From the NCBI GenBank assembly GCA_044425705.1, contig JAWXVD010000047.1:1-23829 (forward strand): DNA of 23,829 nucleotides, read 5' to 3'. This DNA is from JAWXVD01 sp044425705 (GTDB lineage Bacteria; Bacillota; Clostridia; Lachnospirales; Lachnospiraceae). The notes under the pieces were generated by a model. That model was given only the letters and a program-made list of their open reading frames with translations. It had not been told where the DNA came from and did no database searches. The position numbers and the translations under genes were made by a program. This document shows positions 1-7,225 of this stretch, piece after piece (the first letter of the stretch is position 1; each line of letters begins with the position of its first letter).

Positions 1-536
1 CAGAGATTACAGCCTATGAGTCGGATATTTCTACCCAACAAGAGGCGATAGAGGCTTATGAGGAAGAATTAGCACAACAAACACAATTGATTAGCGATTT
101 GGAAAAAGCTATTAGTGAATTAGAAAGTTCTTTAACATATGACGGCGGTATGTTCCAATGGCCAGTGCCATCCTACAAATATATTTCTAGTGATTATGGA
201 TATCGTATCAATCCTATTACAGGAGCAGAACAATTTCATAGTGGTGTAGATATGGCGGCAGCATCAGGAGCGCCTATTTTAGCAGCATATGATGGTCAGG
301 TTGTGGCAGCAGCTTACAGTAGTTCTATGGGAAATTATATTATGATTGACCATGGAGATGCTTTGTATACGATATATATGCACTGTTCTGCGCTTTATGT
401 TTCAACGGGAGCAACGGTTAGCAAAGGAGATAAGATTGCAGCAGTAGGAACAACAGGAAGTTCAACAGGAAATCACTTGCATTTTGGAGTCAGATTAAAT
501 GGTTCTTATGTGAATCCATGGAATTATCTGAGTTAA
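1..536 (+). CDS. M23 family metallopeptidase (murein hydrolase), 5' end outside window
   Basis: Peptidoglycan endopeptidase of the lysostaphin/EnvC-like M23 family, acting outside the membrane. The reading frame is open from base 3, so the gene starts upstream. Codons before about base 140 encode a Glu/Gln-rich, coiled-coil-like stretch (repeated EE, QQ and EAYEEE patterns), and the rest is the M23 domain. Zinc-ligand motifs are complete: HSGVD (His at 237-239, Asp at 249-251) and HLH (His codons at 474-476 and 480-482), with the usual YMH strand between them, so the enzyme is predicted to be active. A coiled coil followed by M23 is the architecture of EnvC/PcsB-like hydrolase activators controlled by FtsEX. 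The S41 protease gene that follows fits the common ftsE-ftsX-M23-S41 order in Clostridia, but ftsEX is not visible here, so that link is inferred. The internal TTG at 87 is not the true start. Confidence 0.9.
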   Translation, partial: EITAYESDISTQQEAIEAYEEELAQQTQLISDLEKAISELESSLTYDGGMFQWPVPSYKYISSDYGYRINPITGAEQFHSGVDMAAASGAPILAAYDGQVVAAAYSSSMGNYIMIDHGDALYTIYMHCSALYVSTGATVSKGDKIAAVGTTGSSTGNHLHFGVRLNGSYVNPWNYLS

Positions 537-554
537 CGATTAACAGAAACAATG

Positions 555-588
555 AAATTTATAGGTGTGTGATCAGACACCCAAATTT
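555..588. other. Imperfect dyad between the M23 and S41 genes
   Basis: The core GGTGTGTGA/TCAGACACC (564-581) is a near-perfect inverted repeat (8 of 9 pairs), flanked symmetrically by AAATTT on each side. No T-run follows, so it is a poor intrinsic terminator. It could be a weak terminator or an operator. A TATAAT hexamer at 634-639, without a convincing -35, lies between it and the next gene. Confidence 0.3.
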
Positions 589-662
589 GTGATTTATCTT
601 ATATTTTAACGTATGAAAAAAAGAAACAGTGCATATAATGACTTGAAAGGCGTGACTGTTAA

Positions 663-1883
663 ATGATGAAAAATAAGAAGTTTTTAAGTGGTTTGTTTAG
701 CGGATTTTTACTCACATTGTTATTGCTAGGAAGTATCTATATTGGTAAGCAAGTTTATACGATTTTTAGATATAAGCAAGTTTCTAATGGTGCATATAGT
801 GGTAGTGGAGTATTAGATGAAAGCACAAGTGAAAAATTAGAATTAATCGAAAAGACCATTGAAGCATATTATTTAGAAGATGTAGACACAGATACCATAA
901 TAGAAGGTATTTTTGATGGTATGGTAGATGCATTAGAAGATCCCTATTCTACCTATTATTCGGTAGAAGAATTGGCTGATATCCAAGAACAAACAGAAGG
1001 TATTTATTATGGAATCGGTGCTTACGTAAGTGCAGATACAGATACAGGTCTATGCCGAATTAGCGGTGTGATTGAGAATACACCAGCACAAGAGGTGGGA
1101 CTGCGAACGGATGATTTGATTTATATGGTAGAAGACACCATGATACAGGGAATGGACACTACAGATGTAACCATGTTGATCAAAGGTGAAGAGGGAACAT
1201 ATGTAAACATTACCATTATTCGAGAAGGCGAAGAGGATTATCTTTATTTTGATATTGAGAGAAGGAAAATAGAAAGTCCCACTGTGAATTATGAAATGTT
1301 GGAGTCTAATATTGGATATATTCAAATTACGGAATTTGATGATGTCACAGAGGAACAATTTACTGAGGCATTGGCAGTTTGCAAAGGTTCTAATATGGAA
1401 GGGTTGATTCTTGATTTAAGAAGTAATCCAGGAGGGAATTTAAGTACTGTATGTGAAATTGCGAGAAAAATTCTCCCAGAAGGAATGATTGTATATACGG
1501 AAGATAAATATGGGGAGCGAAGTGAGTATACATGTGATGGTAAAAACCAACTGGAGGTTCCAATTGTTGTTTTAATTAATGGATACAGTGCTAGTGCTTC
1601 GGAAATTTTAGCAGGGGCTATCAAAGATTATGAAATGGGTACCTTAATGGGAACTACCACATTCGGAAAAGGAATCGTACAAAGAATTATAACTTTAACG
1701 GATGGATCTGCATTAAAATTAACGGTTAGTAAATACTATACACCAAATGGTAATAACATTCATGAAATAGGAATCGAGCCAGATATTGAGATAGAGTTTG
1801 ATGCAGAAAGTTATTATATAGATGGAGTAGATAATCAGTTAGAGGCAGCCATTGCAGAGATGAAAGAGCAAATGCAGGAGTAA
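663..1883 (+). CDS. S41 family carboxy-terminal processing protease (CtpA/CtpB-like)
   Basis: Membrane-anchored serine protease that trims the C-termini of envelope proteins. The 406-residue protein has an N-terminal signal-anchor helix (about residues 12-30), a PDZ domain (about 110-200) that starts with a GIGAYV-type peptide-binding loop, and the S41 catalytic domain to the end. The catalytic dyad is intact: the SASASE motif at 309-314 places the nucleophile at Ser311, and FGKG places the base at Lys336, with Gln340 four residues on. This is the Ser+25 Lys spacing of Tsp/CtpB. An AAAGG element at about 645 lies upstream; two adjacent ATGs (663 and 666) are possible starts. The neighbouring upstream M23 hydrolase suggests it may process or limit that enzyme or other division proteins (inference). 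A perfect terminator hairpin follows at 1978-2023. Confidence 0.93.
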   Translation: MMKNKKFLSGLFSGFLLTLLLLGSIYIGKQVYTIFRYKQVSNGAYSGSGVLDESTSEKLELIEKTIEAYYLEDVDTDTIIEGIFDGMVDALEDPYSTYYSVEELADIQEQTEGIYYGIGAYVSADTDTGLCRISGVIENTPAQEVGLRTDDLIYMVEDTMIQGMDTTDVTMLIKGEEGTYVNITIIREGEEDYLYFDIERRKIESPTVNYEMLESNIGYIQITEFDDVTEEQFTEALAVCKGSNMEGLILDLRSNPGGNLSTVCEIARKILPEGMIVYTEDKYGERSEYTCDGKNQLEVPIVVLINGYSASASEILAGAIKDYEMGTLMGTTTFGKGIVQRIITLTDGSALKLTVSKYYTPNGNNIHEIGIEPDIEIEFDAESYYIDGVDNQLEAAIAEMKEQMQE

Positions 1884-1905
1884 AGTAAAAGAATGCTTAT
1901 TAGTA

Positions 1906-1940
1906 TAAATAAGGTCACGTGTGAGCTGTAACCAAATAAG
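1906..1940. repeat. GTTAC-family mini-palindrome, shortened copy, with flanking direct repeats
   Basis: Bases 1914-1932 match the right part of the 26-bp palindrome seen at 8252-8277 (GTCACGTG...AGCTGTAAC) but lack the first seven bases GTTACAG. The shortened core is bordered exactly by TAAATAAG (1906-1913) and CAAATAAG (1933-1940), matching at 7 of 8 positions, which looks like an aged 8-bp target duplication. A slip between the two AG dinucleotides around GTTAC in a full copy would produce exactly this deletion. Confidence 0.65.
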
Positions 1941-1964
1941 TGTTATGAAAAATTGTTTGAAATA

Positions 1965-1976
1965 GAACATGTGTTT
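1965..1976. promoter_or_regulatory. Probable LexA (SOS) box upstream of uvrB
   Basis: GAACATGTGTTT matches the Gram-positive LexA/DinR consensus GAAC-N4-GTTC in all but the last base. It overlaps the first bases of the uvrB -35 hexamer (1975-1980), so bound repressor would block RNA polymerase. uvrB belongs to the SOS regulon in Bacillus and many Clostridia, which supports the call. Binding itself is inferred. Confidence 0.6.
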
Positions 1977-2003
1977 GAACATCAACAAAGACTGTGTTAT
2001 ACT
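1975..2003 (+). promoter_or_regulatory. Sigma-A type promoter for uvrBA
   Basis: The -35 TTGAAC (1975-1980) is separated by exactly 17 bp from the -10 TATACT (1998-2003), which is preceded by TGT as an extended -10. Transcription would start near 2010, about 50 bases before the uvrB ATG. The promoter lies within the hairpin that terminates the upstream S41 gene. Confidence 0.75.
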
Positions 2004-2023
2004 GTCGTTGTTGATGTTTTTTT
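1978..2023 (+). terminator. Rho-independent terminator of the S41 protease gene
   Basis: AACATCAACAA (1978-1988) pairs perfectly with TTGTTGATGTT (2008-2018). The stem is 11 bp, the loop 19 nt, and a run of seven T residues (2017-2023) follows. The loop contains the -10 of the uvrB promoter. Transcripts starting at that promoter would not contain the left arm and so would not be terminated. Confidence 0.8.
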
Positions 2024-2058
2024 GCAACATATCAGGAGAGAAAGGAACGGTTATTAAT

Positions 2059-4038
2059 ATGAAATTCGAATTGGTATCACAGTTTCAGCCTACAGGAGAT
2101 CAGCCACAAGCCATTAAAGGATTGGTAGATGGCTTTGAAAAAGGGAATCAATTTCAAACATTATTGGGAGTGACAGGTTCGGGAAAAACATTTACCATGG
2201 CTAATGTGATTGCAGCATTAAATAAACCGACTTTGATTATTGCACACAATAAAACATTAGCAGGGCAATTATATGGCGAATTTAAGGAATTTTTTCCGAA
2301 TAATGCGGTAGAATATTTTGTATCCTACTATGATTATTATCAACCAGAGGCTTACGTTCCATCTTCAGACACATATATTGCAAAAGACTCTTCTATCAAT
2401 GATGAAATCGACAAATTGCGATTGTCAGCCACTGCTTCTTTAACGGAACGGAAGGATGTTATCGTGATTGCAAGTGTTTCTTGCATTTATGGGTTAGGAA
2501 GTCCAGATGATTACCAAGGGATGATCGTATCTCTCAGACCAGGGCAAATGAAGGATAGAGATGCAGTATTGCGTGAATTGGTAGCTATTCAATATACTAG
2601 AAATGATTTAGATGTAGATAGAGGATGTTTTCGAGTGCGAGGAGATGTGGTAGAAATATTTCCAGCACAAGGTGGAGAATACATTATTCGAGTAGAATTT
2701 TTTGGAGACGAAATTGATCGTATTGTAGAAATTGATCCTTTGCAAGGAAAAATCCATAGCTCATTAGAGCATGTCACTATTTTTCCAGCATCTCATTATG
2801 TAGTTGCAGAAGAAAAGATTAAAAGAGCATGTAAGGCATTAGAGGGAGAGTTAGAGGAACGAGTCCGTTATTTTAAAGGGGAAGACAAGCTGCTAGAGGC
2901 ACAACGAATAGCAGAGCGTACTAATTTTGATATAGAGATGCTATTAGAGACGGGATTTTGTTCGGGAATTGAAAATTATTCCAGAGTGTTAAATGAGTTA
3001 GAACCAGGTGCTACACCTTATTGTTTGATGGACTTTTTTAGAGACGATTATCTAATTATTGTAGATGAATCTCATATTACAGTGCCTCAGGTAAGGGGGA
3101 TGTATGCAGGTGACAGATCAAGGAAAACCACATTGGTGGACTATGGATTTAGATTACCATCAGCATTGGATAATAGACCACTGAATTTTGAAGAGTTTGA
3201 ACAAAAAATTGATCAGATGCTATTTGTATCCGCTACCCCTAATGTTTATGAAAGAGAACATGAATTGTTGAGAACGGAACAAATTATTCGACCAACAGGC
3301 TTACTTGATCCTGAGATTCAGGTGCGACCTGTAGAAGGTCAAATTGATGATTTGATTACAGAAGTAAATAAGGAAGTGGCAAATCATAATAAAGTGTTGA
3401 TTACTACATTAACAAAGCGGATGGCAGAAGATTTGACAGAGTATATGAAAGAAGTGGGGATACGAATCAAATACCTACATTCGGGTATCGATACCCTAGA
3501 ACGAGCAGAAATTATTCGAGATATGAGGCTAGATGTTTTTGACGTGCTAGTAGGGATTAACTTGTTAAGAGAAGGTTTGGATATTCCAGAAATTACCTTA
3601 GTTGCTATTTTAGATGCAGATAAAGAGGGATTTTTACGTTCGGAAACATCGCTTATACAAACGGTAGGGCGTGCAGCTAGAAATGTAGATGGCCATGTAA
3701 TCATGTATGCAGATAAAGTCACGGATTCTATGAGAGTTGCGATTAGTGAAACCAATCGTCGTAGAGCCATTCAAGAACAATATAATGAAGACCATGGAAT
3801 CACGCCACAAACAATTAAAAAAGCAGTTCGTGATTTGATCAGCATTTCAAAAACTATAGATAAAGAAGAAATGAAATTTGATAAGGATCCAGAATCTATG
3901 TCAAGAAAAGAATTAGAAAAATTAATTGAAACAGTACAAAAGAAAATGAAAAAAGCAGCAGCAGATTTGAATTTTGAAGCAGCAGTGGAATTGAGAGATC
4001 AGATGAAAAATTTGAAGTTATTGTTAGAGCAGTGTTAG
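2059..4038 (+). CDS. uvrB: UvrABC system protein B, excision-repair helicase-like subunit
   Basis: UvrB receives damaged DNA from UvrA, verifies the lesion and recruits UvrC for incision. From ATG 2059 the protein has 659 residues, the usual family length. Visible parts are Walker A GVTGSGKT (37-44), the damage-verifying beta-hairpin region YYDYYQPEAYVP (about 90-101), the DESH Walker B motif (336-339), the helicase C-terminal half with the GRAAR motif, and a C-terminal UVR coiled coil (about 625-655) for UvrC contact. An open frame continues upstream to 1969, but that stretch crosses the promoter and terminator, and the family's N-terminus MKFELVSQFQPTGDQP begins at 2059; GGAGAG and AAAGGA lie at 2035-2046. 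uvrA follows 36 bases later in the same unit. Expression is probably SOS-controlled through the LexA box at 1965-1976. Confidence 0.97.
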   Translation: MKFELVSQFQPTGDQPQAIKGLVDGFEKGNQFQTLLGVTGSGKTFTMANVIAALNKPTLIIAHNKTLAGQLYGEFKEFFPNNAVEYFVSYYDYYQPEAYVPSSDTYIAKDSSINDEIDKLRLSATASLTERKDVIVIASVSCIYGLGSPDDYQGMIVSLRPGQMKDRDAVLRELVAIQYTRNDLDVDRGCFRVRGDVVEIFPAQGGEYIIRVEFFGDEIDRIVEIDPLQGKIHSSLEHVTIFPASHYVVAEEKIKRACKALEGELEERVRYFKGEDKLLEAQRIAERTNFDIEMLLETGFCSGIENYSRVLNELEPGATPYCLMDFFRDDYLIIVDESHITVPQVRGMYAGDRSRKTTLVDYGFRLPSALDNRPLNFEEFEQKIDQMLFVSATPNVYEREHELLRTEQIIRPTGLLDPEIQVRPVEGQIDDLITEVNKEVANHNKVLITTLTKRMAEDLTEYMKEVGIRIKYLHSGIDTLERAEIIRDMRLDVFDVLVGINLLREGLDIPEITLVAILDADKEGFLRSETSLIQTVGRAARNVDGHVIMYADKVTDSMRVAISETNRRRAIQEQYNEDHGITPQTIKKAVRDLISISKTIDKEEMKFDKDPESMSRKELEKLIETVQKKMKKAAADLNFEAAVELRDQMKNLKLLLEQC

Positions 4039-4074
4039 GTGTAAGCTGCATAGCATGTATTAGGAGAGGATAAG

Positions 4075-6897
4075 ATGAAAAGCGATATGATTAAAATTAG
4101 GGGAGCTTGTGAGCATAACCTAAAAAATATAGATGTAGATATTCCAAGAAATGAGTTGGTAGTTCTGACAGGACTGTCTGGATCGGGGAAATCTTCTTTG
4201 GCATTTGATACAATTTATGCGGAAGGACAAAGGCGATATATGGAGTCCTTATCTTCTTATGCTAGACAGTTCTTAGGGCAAATGGAAAAACCTAATGTGG
4301 AGAAGATTGATGGCTTATCACCTGCCATTTCTATTGATCAAAAATCCACAAATAGGAATCCTAGATCTACCGTAGGAACAGTAACGGAAATATATGATTA
4401 TTTTAGATTGTTATATGCTAGAATTGGGATTCCACATTGTCCAAACTGTGGGAAAGAGATTAAAAAGCAAACAGTGGATCAAATGGTAGATCAATTGATG
4501 GAATTAGAAAGTGGAAGCAAAATCCAATTATTAGCGCCTGTAGTCCGTGGGAAAAAAGGGGAACATGTAAAAGTGCTGGAACGTGCTAAGAGAAGTGGCT
4601 ACGTTCGTGTGAGAATAGATGGCAATTTATATGAATTATCAGAAGAAATTAAATTAGAAAAAAATATAAAGCATACTATAGAAATCATCGTTGACCGATT
4701 AGTAATCAAGGAAGGAATAGAACGGAGACTTTCTGATTCTATTGAAACGGTGTTGGATTTGGCAGATGGTCTTTTAGTGGTGGATGTAATAGGTAGCGAG
4801 CCATTAAATTTTAGTCAAAGCTTTGCTTGTCCTGACTGTGGAATTAGCATTGATGAAATTGAACCTAGAAGCTTTTCTTTTAATAATCCATTTGGGGCTT
4901 GTCCGAAATGTTTTGGCTTGGGTTATAAAATGGAATTTGATGCTAGATTGATGATACCTGATAAATCCTTGAGTTTAAAACAAGGTGCCATTTCCGTGAT
5001 GGGATGGCAGTCTAGTGGAGATAAAAATAGCTTTACTAACGCTATTCTACAGGCCTTAAGTAAGGAATATGGGTTTGGTTTAGAGACACCTTTTGAAGAG
5101 CTAGAGGAAGAAATCCAAACCATGTTGTTACATGGGACTGATGGAAAAGAGGTTATGGTATATTATAAAGGGCAACGCGGAGAAGGGATTTATCCCATTG
5201 CTTTTGAAGGCGTCATAAAAAATGTAGAACGTAGATATCGGGAGACAGCATCCGATACGATGAAACAAGAATATGAAGCATATATGCAGATTACACCTTG
5301 CAAAGTCTGTAAAGGCATGCGTCTAAAAAAAGAATCTTTGGCAGTAACAGTATGTGATAAAAATATTTATGAAATTACTTCAATGACCATTGAAAACCTT
5401 CATGAATTTATGCAAACTATGGAGCTTAGCAAACAACAGGAATTAATTGGAAAGCAAATTTTAAAAGAAATTAGATCTAGAGTGAAATTTTTAATTGATG
5501 TAGGGTTGAATTATCTCTCACTCTCTAGAGCAACAGGTTCCTTGTCAGGTGGGGAAGCCCAAAGAATTAGGTTGGCAACACAAATTGGCTCTGGGCTTGT
5601 AGGAGTTTGCTATATTCTAGACGAACCAAGTATTGGCCTGCATCAAAGAGATAATGATAAATTACTAAACACATTACGATATTTAAAGGATTTAGGGAAT
5701 ACTCTTTTGGTTGTGGAGCATGATGAAGATACTATGTTTGCAGCAGATCACATTGTAGATATAGGGCCAGGAGCAGGTACTCACGGTGGAGAAGTGATTG
5801 CCCAGGGAACAGCAGCCGAAATCATGGAAGTGCCAGAATCTATCACAGGTCAATATTTAAGTGGAAAAATTAAAATACCAGTGCCAGAGAAGAGAAGGAC
5901 ACCTACAGGATTTTTAAAAATTGTGGGTGCTTCAGAAAACAACCTGAAAAATATTGATGTAGAAATACCGATAGGGGTGTTGACTTGTGTGACAGGTGTT
6001 TCTGGTTCTGGTAAAAGCTCGTTGATTAACGAAATTTTGTATAAAAGTTTAGCAAAGGAGCTAAACCGAGCTAGAACTATTGCAGGGAAGCATGAACGAA
6101 TAGAGGGGATAGAACAATTGGACAAGGTGATAGATATTAATCAATCACCTATAGGGAGAACGCCTAGATCAAATCCTGCTACCTATACAGGTGTGTTCGA
6201 TATGATTCGTGATTTGTTTGCTGCTACAGCAGATGCAAAAGCGAAAGGATATAAAAAAGGAAGATTTAGTTTTAATGTAAAAGGTGGTAGATGTGAGGCA
6301 TGTAATGGAGATGGTATTTTGAAAATCGAAATGCATTTCTTGCCAGATGTTTATGTACCATGTGAAGTTTGCCATGGAAAACGTTATAATAGAGAAACTT
6401 TAGATGTGAGATATAAAGGAAAAAATATATATGATATTTTAGATATGACAGTGGAAGAAGCGGTTACTTTTTTTGAGAATATTCCAAGTATTAGTAGAAA
6501 GATGAAAACCCTATATGATGTAGGTCTTTCTTATATCAAATTAGGACAACCTTCCACAACTTTATCAGGGGGAGAGGCACAGCGCATTAAGTTGGCAACA
6601 GAATTAAGTAAGCGCAGCACTGGGAAGACTATTTATATACTAGATGAACCTACCACAGGCTTACATTTTGCAGATGTTCATAAATTAGTAGAAATTTTGC
6701 AACAATTAACAGAAGGTGGGAATACTGTAGTAGTAATAGAGCATAATTTAGATGTCATAAAAACTGCCGACTATTTAATTGACATTGGTCCAGAAGGTGG
6801 AGATAAAGGTGGAACTATTGTGGGACAGGGCACTCCGGAAGAGTTGGTTAGCAATCCTCATTCTTACACAGGACAATATGTAAAAAAATTATTGTAG
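4075..6897 (+). CDS. uvrA: UvrABC system protein A, damage-recognition ATPase
   Basis: UvrA dimerises, scans DNA for bulky lesions and loads UvrB. The 940-residue protein is full length. It has two ABC ATPase modules: Walker A GLSGSGKS (33-40) and GVSGSGKS (641-648), each with its LSGGEAQRI signature and a DEPS/DEPT Walker B. A first zinc module has Cys252/255 and Cys276/279, and a second CxxC...CxxC module (CEAC and CEVC) lies in the C-terminal half. An extra CPNC motif sits in the UvrB-binding insertion. AGGAGAGG (4062-4069) sits 5 bases before the ATG. It is co-transcribed with uvrB 36 bases upstream. No convincing terminator follows; the 328-bp downstream gap holds promoters and a MITE. 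Confidence 0.97.
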   Translation: MKSDMIKIRGACEHNLKNIDVDIPRNELVVLTGLSGSGKSSLAFDTIYAEGQRRYMESLSSYARQFLGQMEKPNVEKIDGLSPAISIDQKSTNRNPRSTVGTVTEIYDYFRLLYARIGIPHCPNCGKEIKKQTVDQMVDQLMELESGSKIQLLAPVVRGKKGEHVKVLERAKRSGYVRVRIDGNLYELSEEIKLEKNIKHTIEIIVDRLVIKEGIERRLSDSIETVLDLADGLLVVDVIGSEPLNFSQSFACPDCGISIDEIEPRSFSFNNPFGACPKCFGLGYKMEFDARLMIPDKSLSLKQGAISVMGWQSSGDKNSFTNAILQALSKEYGFGLETPFEELEEEIQTMLLHGTDGKEVMVYYKGQRGEGIYPIAFEGVIKNVERRYRETASDTMKQEYEAYMQITPCKVCKGMRLKKESLAVTVCDKNIYEITSMTIENLHEFMQTMELSKQQELIGKQILKEIRSRVKFLIDVGLNYLSLSRATGSLSGGEAQRIRLATQIGSGLVGVCYILDEPSIGLHQRDNDKLLNTLRYLKDLGNTLLVVEHDEDTMFAADHIVDIGPGAGTHGGEVIAQGTAAEIMEVPESITGQYLSGKIKIPVPEKRRTPTGFLKIVGASENNLKNIDVEIPIGVLTCVTGVSGSGKSSLINEILYKSLAKELNRARTIAGKHERIEGIEQLDKVIDINQSPIGRTPRSNPATYTGVFDMIRDLFAATADAKAKGYKKGRFSFNVKGGRCEACNGDGILKIEMHFLPDVYVPCEVCHGKRYNRETLDVRYKGKNIYDILDMTVEEAVTFFENIPSISRKMKTLYDVGLSYIKLGQPSTTLSGGEAQRIKLATELSKRSTGKTIYILDEPTTGLHFADVHKLVEILQQLTEGGNTVVVIEHNLDVIKTADYLIDIGPEGGDKGGTIVGQGTPEELVSNPHSYTGQYVKKLL

Positions 6898-6924
6898 CGT
6901 TTTTCTTAAATTTTAGGAAAAGAC

Positions 6925-6953
6925 TTTAAAAGTAAATGATTATCAGTTATAAT
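6925..6953 (+). promoter_or_regulatory. Possible promoter for the mreB-like gene
   Basis: TTTAAA (6925-6930), a 17-bp gap and a perfect TATAAT (6948-6953). A second TATAAT at 7013-7018 has only a weak -35 (TTGTAG at 6988, spacing 19). Both lie upstream of the MITE at 7051-7194, so the element would be part of the transcribed leader. Confidence 0.4.
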
Positions 6954-7042
6954 ACTTACGTGTACTTTTGAAAATGGAATATGATAGTTGTAGTTTTTAA
7001 CTGATTATAACTTATAATGAGTGTTGATATAGAGTTCAATGA

Positions 7043-7202
7043 GAATACAGGTTACTTTTCAGACCTACACAAATCACTCCGCTGATTTGTGTGGAGAGAA
7101 CAACTACGAGTGCCAATTAGCATGCCCCTCGCCGTAGGCGATTTTAAATGGGCATGCGTTAGTTACATTTTACGGTGTAGCCGTGAAATGTAACGAATAC
7201 AG
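7043..7202. mobile_element. MITE-like element (144 bp) with 8-bp target duplication
   Basis: The element spans 7051-7194 and is flanked by perfect direct repeats GAATACAG (7043-7050 and 7195-7202). Its ends are inverted repeats: GTTACTTTTCAGACC... on the left and, read from the other strand, GTTACATTTCACGGC... on the right, matching at 16 of 20 positions including the inner CTACAC. It has no coding capacity and is almost wholly folded: a perfect 10-bp stem ACACAAATCA/TGATTTGTGT (7067-7092), GCATGCCC/GGGCATGC (7120-7157) enclosing TCGCC/GGCGA (7129-7141), and a 14-bp terminal stem (7162-7194). These are hallmarks of a miniature inverted-repeat element mobilised in trans. The same ends occur in the four short palindromes of this window. 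It occupies about half of the 328-bp gap between uvrA and the mreB-like gene. Confidence 0.85.
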
Positions 7203-7225
7203 AAGCCTAGAAAGGGGAATGAAGC

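Noticed and set aside
1969..2058. N-terminal extension of UvrB from an earlier in-frame ATG
   Set aside because: The stretch crosses the terminator hairpin and promoter; the conserved UvrB N-terminus begins at 2059 with purine-rich sites just upstream.
6901..6921. Hairpin after uvrA as a terminator
   Set aside because: It is an A/T-only wobble stem with no T-run after it.
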